NCBI GenBank assembly: GCA_016719565.1
Contig: JADJYU010000007.1
Span: 473,988 to 537,987, forward strand
Length of the DNA: 64,000 bases
Reading direction: 5' to 3'
DNA from: Ignavibacteria bacterium
GTDB taxonomy: Bacteria > Bacteroidota > Ignavibacteria > Tepidaquicellales > Tepidaquicellaceae
Part shown: piece after piece, positions 19,815 to 27,834 of the stretch
How positions within the stretch are numbered: the stretch's first letter is position 1
Layout of the letters: the number at the start of each line of letters is the position of its first letter
Translations under genes and position numbers: made by a program
The notes under the pieces: generated by a model
Told to the model about the DNA's origin: nothing
Databases searched by the model: none
Seen by the model: the letters and a program-made list of their open reading frames with translations, nothing else

Positions 19815-20831
19815 ATGCCATTTTTAGGAATGTTTTCCAATGATATAGCGATAGATCTGGGAACTGCAAACACGCTGATCTATATGAAAGGTAAAGGAAT
19901 TGTTTTAAATGAACCGTCAATTGTCACTTATGATGTAACTTCAAGAAAAATAATTGCAATAGGGGAAGAGTCAAAAAAAATGATGGGTAGAGTTCATAAA
20001 GAGCTCAACACCATTCGTCCGATGAAAGACGGAGTGATAGCGGATTTTGAAATTGCCGAAGGCATGATTAAAGAATTCATAAAGAAGATCAGCTCGAGCT
20101 GGATGCCTTCGAGAAGGATTGTCATATGTGTACCGAGCGGAATTACTGAAGTAGAAAAAAGAGCGGTCCGTGACACTGCTGAGCATGCAGGCGCAAAAGA
20201 AGTCTGGCTGATATCAGAGCCGATGGCTGCAGCGATTGGAATCGGTCTGGATGTAATGGCGCCTTACGGAAATATGATCGTCGACATTGGCGGAGGTACA
20301 ACTGAGATCGCAGTTATCGCTTTATCCGGTATCACAAACGGGACTTCGATCAGAATTGCAGGTGACGAACTTACAGAATCCATCATAAGATTTTTCCGGA
20401 ATAATCATAACATACTCATCGGGGAAAGAACAGCTGAAGAAATTAAATGTCAGGTCGGTTCCGTAATGCCTCTTAAAGAAGAAGTTATAATTGAAGTAAA
20501 AGGAAGAGACCTCGTGGCCGGTGTTCCGAAGATCACTGAAGTAAGTTCTATTGAGATCAGAGAGTCTCTGAACGCTCCGATTACTCAGATGATAGAAGCC
20601 GTCAAAGTTGCACTCGAAAAGACAGCTCCGGAATTATCTTCAGATCTGCTTGACAGGGGAATTTTTCTTACAGGCGGCGGAGCATTGATCAAAGGACTTG
20701 ATGAAAGAATTAAAATGGAAACAGGTGTCCCTGTATATGTAGCTGAGGATCCGCTGACTGCGGTTGCCCGCGGAACAGGTAAGGTGCTTGAAGATCTTGA
20801 TCATTACAAAAAAGTTTTACTCAGAAGATAA
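19815..20831 (+). CDS. mreB: Rod-shape actin homologue MreB
   Basis: 338 residues with the actin-fold signatures: phosphate-1 (IAIDLGTANTLIYMKGKG), the phosphate-2 motif (MIVDIGGGTTEIAVIAL) and adenosine motif (LTGGGALIKGLDE). MreB filaments under the inner membrane orient the wall-elongation complex. The GAAGGA ribosome site is about 10 bases before the ATG. First gene of mreB-mreC-mreD-mrdA-rodA. Confidence 0.97.
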   Translation: MPFLGMFSNDIAIDLGTANTLIYMKGKGIVLNEPSIVTYDVTSRKIIAIGEESKKMMGRVHKELNTIRPMKDGVIADFEIAEGMIKEFIKKISSSWMPSRRIVICVPSGITEVEKRAVRDTAEHAGAKEVWLISEPMAAAIGIGLDVMAPYGNMIVDIGGGTTEIAVIALSGITNGTSIRIAGDELTESIIRFFRNNHNILIGERTAEEIKCQVGSVMPLKEEVIIEVKGRDLVAGVPKITEVSSIEIRESLNAPITQMIEAVKVALEKTAPELSSDLLDRGIFLTGGGALIKGLDERIKMETGVPVYVAEDPLTAVARGTGKVLEDLDHYKKVLLRR

Positions 20832-20926
20832 AAACGGTATTCAGGTATCTGCGATTGTTATGTTGTTATTGATTTTCACTTCTTTTGAAAAATATTAATA
20901 AAGCTGAAAATATTGAATAAGTATAA

Positions 20927-21754
20927 ATGAAAGCGATCGGATTATTTTTATTAAACATTAAAGAATATCTGATATTTTCATTACTGATAGTATTATCCCT
21001 CATCTTAATTTTTTCTAATGACAATTCGCAGGTAAGATTTTTCAGAGCTATTGCTGTTGGATTTATAGGCACTATCCAGAGCGGAGTATCCGCTGTTCCC
21101 AATGTGTTTGAAGTTCAGAAAGAGAACCAGTTTCTCAGGGAAAAGAATATTGAATTATCAAATCAGTTATCCGAATTAAAGGAAGCCAAGCTGGAAAACA
21201 TCCGGTTATCAAAACTCCTTGGTCTCAAAAATGTAAATTTATCCGGAGTGATAATTGCAAGCATCGTAAATAAATCTCTGGTACAGGCGAGAAACACTAT
21301 CACTCTCAATGTAGGTGAATCCGACAGCGTAAAAATTAATATGCCTGTAATAACAGATGACGGATTGGTCGGACGAATAGTATCAACGAGTTCAAGTTAT
21401 TCAATAGCTCAGTTACTCCTTAACAGAAATCTTAACATATCAGTGAAAGTGCAGCGAAGCAGAGTCGACGGTATACTTAATTACGACGGCTCGGAAAATG
21501 TCATTATCAATAATATTCCAAAGAGCGCGGATGTAAAACAGGGTGATATAATTTTAACATCGGAATACAGTAATTATTTTCCCGCCGGAATTCCCGTTGG
21601 CATTGTTTCAGAAGAAGGTAACCTTGATAATCTTTTCAAGAAAGTAATTGTAAAACCTCTTGTAAATTTTACTGCACTCGAGGAAGTATTTGTTTTAAAA
21701 CATTTGCCGGAAAATGAAAGAGTAATACTCGAAGAGTATTACTCCAAAAAATAA
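20927..21754 (+). CDS. mreC: Rod-shape protein MreC
   Basis: 275 residues: a cytoplasmic tip, one membrane helix (about 14-31), a coiled coil (about 60-95, QKENQFLREKNIELSNQLSE) and a beta-rich periplasmic domain (95-265) with the conserved pattern GLVGRIVSTSSSYSIAQLL. MreC bridges MreB and the elongation transpeptidase. The stop is eight bases from mreD. Confidence 0.93.
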   Translation: MKAIGLFLLNIKEYLIFSLLIVLSLILIFSNDNSQVRFFRAIAVGFIGTIQSGVSAVPNVFEVQKENQFLREKNIELSNQLSELKEAKLENIRLSKLLGLKNVNLSGVIIASIVNKSLVQARNTITLNVGESDSVKINMPVITDDGLVGRIVSTSSSYSIAQLLLNRNLNISVKVQRSRVDGILNYDGSENVIINNIPKSADVKQGDIILTSEYSNYFPAGIPVGIVSEEGNLDNLFKKVIVKPLVNFTALEEVFVLKHLPENERVILEEYYSKK

Positions 21755-21762
21755 AGTTTAAA

Positions 21763-22260
21763 TTGTATTTCTCAGAATATTTAAAATTCGCAATAATATT
21801 TGCCGTTCTGATAATCGTTCAGGTCTCATTTATCTGGCTGATTGCAATTTCAAACTATAATATTACTCCGGATCTGGTTATAGTACTGGTAATTTATATC
21901 GGAATAACAAGAGGTCAGATCCCCGGAATGATATCGGGATTTATTGCAGGTCTAACTATGGACCTTTTAAACGGATCCTTTATAGGACTGCTGGCATTGT
22001 CATACAGCGTAGCCGGATTTATCGCCGGTTATTTTTCTTATACGGACAGTTCAAAAAGTTCTGTTAAAAGATCTATCATCGGAATTATGTTCTTATGTAC
22101 TGTTGTTGCATACAGTATATTTTTCTGGATCTATTATCAGGGCGTATCGATCTCATACGGTGAAGTATTTATGAAATTTGTCCTTACGACATCAATATAC
22201 ACCTTAGTATTCGGTGTATTATTAACTTTATTTTCCAACGTTATTGAAACAAAGAAATAA
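21763..22260 (+). CDS. mreD: Rod-shape membrane protein MreD
   Basis: 165 residues from a TTG start, with five or six hydrophobic helices and the family features PDLVIVLVIYIGITRG and a GFIAGLTMDLLNGSFIG segment that is well conserved in MreD. Part of the elongasome. Identification rests on these motifs and on its place between mreC and mrdA. Confidence 0.88.
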   Translation: MYFSEYLKFAIIFAVLIIVQVSFIWLIAISNYNITPDLVIVLVIYIGITRGQIPGMISGFIAGLTMDLLNGSFIGLLALSYSVAGFIAGYFSYTDSSKSSVKRSIIGIMFLCTVVAYSIFFWIYYQGVSISYGEVFMKFVLTTSIYTLVFGVLLTLFSNVIETKK

Positions 22261-22273
22261 TTAAAGAGCTTAA

Positions 22274-24067
22274 TTGGACCTGGATAAAAAAAAATATATA
22301 ATTTTTGTGATCTGCCTGTCGATACTTGCCCTGTTTATTATTCGGCTTGCATATCTTCAGCTTTTTACTTCGGACGAACTTACAAAAGAGTCTGACAAAA
22401 ACTCCATAAAAACAATTACCGTTACTCCGCCCCGGGGTATAATGTATGACAGAAACGGTAATATACTTGTAGATAATAAACCTTCATATACAGTTACCAT
22501 CACCCCCAATCAGTTTGATAAAAATATCCTTGAGGAAATTTCTTCGGTGCTTGAGCTGTCTGCTGATACTCTTGCAATGACATTAAAAAATATAAAAGGA
22601 ACAAACAGATTTAATCCTGCTAAAGTGAAAAGGGATGTTGACTTCAAAGTAATTTCATTTATAGCAGAAAACCGGGACCGGCTGAACGGCGTTGATTATC
22701 AGGTAGAGGCAACCAGATTTTACCCCAATAATTTCAGGGGATCACATTCGTTCGGATACTGCAATGAAATTTCACCTAAACAATTAGAAAAGCAGATCGG
22801 AGATTATTACAAGCAGGGAGATATGATCGGAGCAAACGGACTTGAATCAAATTATGAAAATCATCTCCGCGGAGTAAAGGGATATAAGTTCATCACAGTT
22901 GATGTAAAAGGAAGAGAGATCGGAAGTTTAAATGAAGGCAGAAGTGATATTGCTCCGGTAAACGGAACTGATCTTATTCTCGGAATGGACAGAGATCTGC
23001 AGGAGCTTGCAGAGAAATTAATTTACGGAAAGCAGGGAGCGATCATTGCAGTCGATCCGAGGAACGGCGAGATACTTTGCTTTGTCTCAAAACCGGATTT
23101 TGATCTGTCGGCTTTTTCAGGTAAGACAGATTCTAAAATATTTTCAAATCTCCTGACTGATCCGCAGAAGCCGCTTTTTAACAGGGTAATTCAGACGAAA
23201 TATCCGCCGGGCTCAACATGGAAAATGATGATGTCGCTGGCTGCTCTTGAAGCAGGAATCATCACGACTACATCTACGATCTCATGTCCCGGATCTTTTG
23301 TTTTCGGTAACAGAAGTTTTGCAGATCACGGCGCTTACGGAAGCATAAACGTAGTAAGAGCGCTGGAAGTATCCGCAAACGTTTTTTATTATAAACTCGG
23401 ACTGCAGGTCGGCATTGATAATTATCATAAGTATAGTAAAATGTTCGGATTTGGGACAAAGACTGGGATCGATATTCCCAATGAAACCAGCGGTCTTCTT
23501 CCTTCGAGAGAATATTTTGATAAACGATATGGTGAAAACAAGTGGACACAGGGATTACTTGTGAGTCTGGGGATCGGTCAGGGTGAACTCGGCGTGTCTC
23601 CGGTTCAGATGGTTGCTTATACTGCGGCTATTGCAATGAACGGACTATACTGTCAGCCGCATTTTGTATCAAAAATTAAGAACAGCATGAATAATGAAGA
23701 GGAAATAGTTAAGTATGAACAAAGACGAATTGACCTGCCGCTGAAATATTATGAAGCTGTGAAAAAAGGAATGTATTTAGTAGTAAACGGTAACGGAACA
23801 GCAGCAAGTATCAAATCAGAAGAAATAGTACTGAGCGGTAAGACCGGCACAGCTCAGAATTCGTCCGGTAAGAACCATTCATGGTTTGTAGGCTTTGCCC
23901 CGTTTGATGATCCGAGGATAGCGATTTGCGTACTCGGTGAATTTGAAGGATGGGGATCTTCTTTTGGCGCGCCGACTGCAGCTGCATTAATGCTGAAGTA
24001 TCTTGGCGCATCCGTTAATGAAACAGATCCGGAAGTAAAGTCCGTAGGTGATAATCATTATGATTAA
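22274..24067 (+). CDS. mrdA: Penicillin-binding protein 2 (elongasome transpeptidase)
   Basis: 597 residues from TTG. One N-terminal membrane helix (about 8-28), a dimerisation/pedestal domain (TPPRGIMYDRNGNILVDN, 51-68), then the transpeptidase domain with SxxK at STWK (Ser314), SxN at SANVFYYKLG (about 373) and the KTG box in LSGKTGTAQN (about 530). It cross-links new peptidoglycan during lateral wall growth and works with RodA, encoded 22 bases downstream. Confidence 0.95.
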   Translation: MDLDKKKYIIFVICLSILALFIIRLAYLQLFTSDELTKESDKNSIKTITVTPPRGIMYDRNGNILVDNKPSYTVTITPNQFDKNILEEISSVLELSADTLAMTLKNIKGTNRFNPAKVKRDVDFKVISFIAENRDRLNGVDYQVEATRFYPNNFRGSHSFGYCNEISPKQLEKQIGDYYKQGDMIGANGLESNYENHLRGVKGYKFITVDVKGREIGSLNEGRSDIAPVNGTDLILGMDRDLQELAEKLIYGKQGAIIAVDPRNGEILCFVSKPDFDLSAFSGKTDSKIFSNLLTDPQKPLFNRVIQTKYPPGSTWKMMMSLAALEAGIITTTSTISCPGSFVFGNRSFADHGAYGSINVVRALEVSANVFYYKLGLQVGIDNYHKYSKMFGFGTKTGIDIPNETSGLLPSREYFDKRYGENKWTQGLLVSLGIGQGELGVSPVQMVAYTAAIAMNGLYCQPHFVSKIKNSMNNEEEIVKYEQRRIDLPLKYYEAVKKGMYLVVNGNGTAASIKSEEIVLSGKTGTAQNSSGKNHSWFVGFAPFDDPRIAICVLGEFEGWGSSFGAPTAAALMLKYLGASVNETDPEVKSVGDNHYD

Positions 24068-24089
24068 TAAAAATATTTATTGACAGTTC

Positions 24090-25313
24090 ATGAATAAAGG
24101 TATACTGGAAAGAGTAGATCTGCTGCTGATCATCGTGACACTTGCTGTTATCGTATCCGGACTTATCGCAATATTCAGCGCTACATATACAAGCGGCACG
24201 GATTACTTTACGAAGCAGCTTATCTTTGCAATTGCCGGTATAGTAATGATGATCTTTATAAGTTACATCCCACCGAGACATATCGCAAAAGCTTCTTATA
24301 TATTATATTTTATTTCACTGATACTTTTAGTACTAGTACTTTTTTTCGGAAAAAAAATCTCCGGATCCAAAAGCTGGTTCAGTATAGGAAGTTTCGGAAT
24401 ACAGCCGTCGGAGTTTGCAAAGATCGCTACTGTTCTTGCGCTGGCGAATTTCCTGTCTAAGTCAGAAGAGGGATTCAGGAATATTAACAGAATACCGGAT
24501 TTCCTCAAAGCATGCGCGATCGTACTGATTCCTGTTGCATTGATCATGCGGCAGCCTGACATGGGTACATCGCTCGTTTTCGTTTCAATGATCCTGCCGG
24601 TTTTATTCTGGGTTGGATTATCTCCCTTCGCGCTGTTCTGTATTTTATCACCTGTAATAGCAGTGATCGGCGCATTCCTCGGTGTGAATTATTTTATAGG
24701 ATCACTGGTACTAATAGGGATCATTCTGCTCATATTCAAAAGAAATGTTTTCCTTTCCGCCGGCGCTCTTGTATTAAATATAATAATCGGATATTCTGTC
24801 GACATACTTTATAATAAATTAATGCCGTATCAGCAGGCGAGAATTAAAGCGGTATTCAATCCTGAGACAGATCCGCTCGGCAGCGGATATAATGTAATTC
24901 AGTCGAAGGTTGCGATCGGATCCGGCGGACTTACAGGCAAAGGATTTTTACAGGGGACACAGACGCAGCTTAAATTTATCCCGGAGCAATGGACTGATTT
25001 TATTTATTGTATGATAGGAGAAGAATTCGGTTTCATCGGATCTGTTACTATACTTATTCTTTATATGATCATAATTCTTAAGCTTGTCAGCAATGCAAAT
25101 GTTACAAAGAATAATTTTCTCAGCGCCGCCTGTATCGGATTTGCATCGATCATTTTATTCCATCTCGTGATTAACGTCGGAATGACAATTGGCATTATGC
25201 CTGTGATCGGTATTCCTCTTCCCATGATGAGTTACGGAATATCTTCACTCATTTCATTCCTTGTAATGATAGGCATCGGAATGAGCGCATACAGATACAG
25301 GAATCAATATTAA
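24090..25313 (+). CDS. rodA: Peptidoglycan polymerase RodA
   Basis: 407 residues of the SEDS family with about ten membrane helices. Typical motifs are GSKSWFSIGSFGIQPSEFAK (residues 91-110), RQPDMGTSLVF, and near the end MPVIGIPLPMMSYGISSLIS. RodA polymerises glycan strands from lipid II as partner of PBP2. Final gene of the rod operon; dcd follows after 30 bases and may be co-transcribed. Confidence 0.95.
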   Translation: MNKGILERVDLLLIIVTLAVIVSGLIAIFSATYTSGTDYFTKQLIFAIAGIVMMIFISYIPPRHIAKASYILYFISLILLVLVLFFGKKISGSKSWFSIGSFGIQPSEFAKIATVLALANFLSKSEEGFRNINRIPDFLKACAIVLIPVALIMRQPDMGTSLVFVSMILPVLFWVGLSPFALFCILSPVIAVIGAFLGVNYFIGSLVLIGIILLIFKRNVFLSAGALVLNIIIGYSVDILYNKLMPYQQARIKAVFNPETDPLGSGYNVIQSKVAIGSGGLTGKGFLQGTQTQLKFIPEQWTDFIYCMIGEEFGFIGSVTILILYMIIILKLVSNANVTKNNFLSAACIGFASIILFHLVINVGMTIGIMPVIGIPLPMMSYGISSLISFLVMIGIGMSAYRYRNQY

Positions 25314-25343
25314 GTTTTAAATTTTAAATTTTACATTTTATAA

Positions 25344-25877
25344 ATGATATTATCAGATAAACAGATCCTGAAAGAAATTGAAAACAAGAATATACTTGTA
25401 AGACCTTTTGACAGAAAGTGTCTCGGGTCTAACAGCTATGATGTTCATCTCGGCGAATGGCTTGCAGTGTATAAGGATGAAGTGCTTGACGCCAAAGCTC
25501 ATAATAAAGTAAATTATTTTAAGATCCCGAAAGAGGGACATATACTTCATCCGACCAAACTTTATCTTGGTGTTACTCTGGAGTATACAGAAACTTTCAA
25601 GTACGTTCCATTCCTTGAAGGAAAATCAAGCATCGGCAGACTCGGTATCGACATACATGCAACTGCAGGAAAAGGAGATGTCGGATTTAAGAATAACTGG
25701 ACACTGGAAATATCAGTGAAACAGCCGGTGAAAATTTATGCCGGTATGCCGATCGGACAGCTGATCTATTTTAAAGTAGAAGGAGATGTGCTAGTACCAT
25801 ATAATAAAAAACAAAGCGCTAAGTATAACAGAAAGACAAATAAACCTGTTGAATCAATGATGTGGAAGAATTTTTAA
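25344..25877 (+). CDS. dcd: dCTP deaminase
   Basis: 177 residues of the trimeric dUTPase/dCTP deaminase fold. Motifs are RPFDRKCLGSNSYDVHLG (about 20-37), EGKSSIGRLGIDIHATAG and the glutamate-bearing NNWTLEISV (general base). It converts dCTP to dUTP (or to dUMP in bifunctional forms), supplying dTMP synthesis. Spacing suggests it rides on the rodA transcript. Confidence 0.92.
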   Translation: MILSDKQILKEIENKNILVRPFDRKCLGSNSYDVHLGEWLAVYKDEVLDAKAHNKVNYFKIPKEGHILHPTKLYLGVTLEYTETFKYVPFLEGKSSIGRLGIDIHATAGKGDVGFKNNWTLEISVKQPVKIYAGMPIGQLIYFKVEGDVLVPYNKKQSAKYNRKTNKPVESMMWKNF

Positions 25878-25960
25878 AAAGGAATACCTGCATCATGTTA
25901 GATGCCGACAAGGATGCAAGAAAAATGAAACTAAAGTGGTGGTGAGCTTAAATTGAAAAA

Positions 25961-26863
25961 ATGAAAAAGCAAAGTATTTTTCTAATTACCTTTCTACTTG
26001 CAAGTGCAACTTTAGTCTTCAGTTTTAGCATTAGTAACTCTGCACATGAAGCAAGCAACCAAAATATTAATATAAGTATTAAGACTTCAAAGAGCAGTTA
26101 TCTTGAATCGGAACCTGTGTGGGTGGAATACTTTGTTCGAATAGTTAAGGGAAAAATAAATCTGGACTTTAAACCTCAACTGGATCCGGGTGCAGATATA
26201 AAACTGATATTGTTGAATTCAAAAAATGATACGATGAATTATGTTGGTGGGAGAGGTTCTTATTTAGGGACTAAGAATTATCCTGATACACTTTGGGGAA
26301 TAATAAATTTGCTCCATTCTTTTGGGAATCCGGAAAAGTTTCCACATTCTGTATTTGGTCGTATTTTTTACTTACCGGAAGATAATTATCAATTGGAAGT
26401 TCTTCTCCATTACTATGTAAATGGAAAAGTAGAGAGTGTAACTTCTAACAAAGTTACTTTTTCAATAATGAAGCCTTCCGGAGAAGAACTGGAAGCACAT
26501 GAAAAATTTCTTAATTTGTATGAGCAGTTTGGAAACGGTTGTAGTTATGACAAAATCAAACTAATTGTAACTGAATTCGATAACCAATACAATAATTCTG
26601 TTTACTTAGATAGAATGAAATACGCTTTATTATCTATGTCTTTTATAGAACCTAATTTTACTGCATATGCAGAACAATTTTTAATTGATGCTATCGACAG
26701 TAATCCAAATTCTTATTATAACTTTAATTATATCCGGACTTTAAAAGAATATGTTAACCAAAACACTGAATTCGAAAACACATTGAAAATCTTGTCTGGA
26801 AACAGTAAAAATACTATAACAAATACAATAATTGATCATGAAATCAAAGGCCATATTAAGTAG
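25961..26863 (+). CDS. Exported protein of unknown function
   Basis: 300 residues. A signal peptide is evident (1-about 29, KKQSIFLITFLLASATLVFS). An N-terminal beta-rich part (35-170) contains LESEPVWVEYFVRIV and FSIMKPSGEELEAHEKFL; a C-terminal helical part (170-290) follows. Composition differs from its neighbours: more Asn, Ser and Tyr, fewer GGA/CCG-type codons, suggesting a gene with a different history. I recognise no family. It sits alone between dcd and pyrF. Confidence 0.65.
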   Translation: MKKQSIFLITFLLASATLVFSFSISNSAHEASNQNINISIKTSKSSYLESEPVWVEYFVRIVKGKINLDFKPQLDPGADIKLILLNSKNDTMNYVGGRGSYLGTKNYPDTLWGIINLLHSFGNPEKFPHSVFGRIFYLPEDNYQLEVLLHYYVNGKVESVTSNKVTFSIMKPSGEELEAHEKFLNLYEQFGNGCSYDKIKLIVTEFDNQYNNSVYLDRMKYALLSMSFIEPNFTAYAEQFLIDAIDSNPNSYYNFNYIRTLKEYVNQNTEFENTLKILSGNSKNTITNTIIDHEIKGHIK

Positions 26864-26942
26864 GATAATAAAAATACCAAGACAAATGAGATAGTAGGAA
26901 GATCAATCAAGTATCATTTCAAAGAATACAAAAAATTAACTA

Positions 26943-27755
26943 ATGAATTTTACGCAGAAGTCAGAACTGATAAGGGAAAAGAATAAATCAAATCTCGTTA
27001 TCGGACTTGATACAGACTTACAAAAGATACCCGTTTATTTTCTGAATTACAAAAATCCTGCGCTCGAATTTAACAAAGCTGTTATAGATTGTACAAAAGA
27101 TATCTGCGCCGGATATAAGCTCAACATCGCTTTTTATGAATATCTCGAAGAATCGGGTATTGAGGCAATGAGAGAAAGTCTGAAAGCAATTCCGGACGAA
27201 CTCATAAAAATATGTGATGCAAAGAGAGGCGATATTGATAATACCGCTGAGAAATATGCTGAAGTTTATTTTGATAAATATAATTTTGATTCCGTTACCA
27301 TCAGCCCGTATATGGGAACAGACTCCATAAAACCTTTCATAAAACGGAACAACAAGCATGTATTCGTATTAGCGCTGACCTCGAATAATTCTTACGCTGA
27401 TTTTGAAATGCTGAAAGCCGGTGAGAGACATTTGTATGAGCATGTAACTGAAACAATATTATCAGCCGGCAGTGAAGATAATACCGGATTTGTATTCGGC
27501 GCGAATCACCTGCAGGAAATAAAAAATTTTTCGGAAAAGAATCCGGGAGTTTCTCTTCTGATACCCGGTATAGGCGCTCAGGGAAATGATCCCGCGATAT
27601 TGATTGAAAATGTCAAAACGAAAAATTTTGTAATAAACTCAAGCAGGGAAATTATATATGCAGCGGAAAAAGAGGACAGTCTGAGTCTGATCTCAGAGAA
27701 AATCAGAACTTCAGCGGTTAAACTGAATAAAATTATCAGATCCAATGAGAATTAA
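26943..27755 (+). CDS. pyrF: Orotidine 5'-phosphate decarboxylase
   Basis: 270 residues of the longer (type 2) decarboxylase group. It decarboxylates OMP to UMP, last step of UMP synthesis. Catalytic loop is ICDAKRGDIDNTAEKYA (Lys-Asp array, about residues 95-110); the start has LVIGLDTDLQKIP, and phosphate binding is at LLIPGIGAQGNDP. No other pyr gene is nearby. Confidence 0.94.
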   Translation: MNFTQKSELIREKNKSNLVIGLDTDLQKIPVYFLNYKNPALEFNKAVIDCTKDICAGYKLNIAFYEYLEESGIEAMRESLKAIPDELIKICDAKRGDIDNTAEKYAEVYFDKYNFDSVTISPYMGTDSIKPFIKRNNKHVFVLALTSNNSYADFEMLKAGERHLYEHVTETILSAGSEDNTGFVFGANHLQEIKNFSEKNPGVSLLIPGIGAQGNDPAILIENVKTKNFVINSSREIIYAAEKEDSLSLISEKIRTSAVKLNKIIRSNEN

Positions 27756-27834
27756 TATAGATTTACGAAACTTAAACCAGTCCATAGCAGTTTTCACTTC
27801 AGTATTATAAAAATCATTCCTTACAAACAATCAA

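Noticed and set aside
25895..25945. 16-codon open frame (MLDADKDARKMKLKWW) between dcd and the exported gene
   Set aside because: Too short, weak ribosome site, no sign of conservation that can be judged here.
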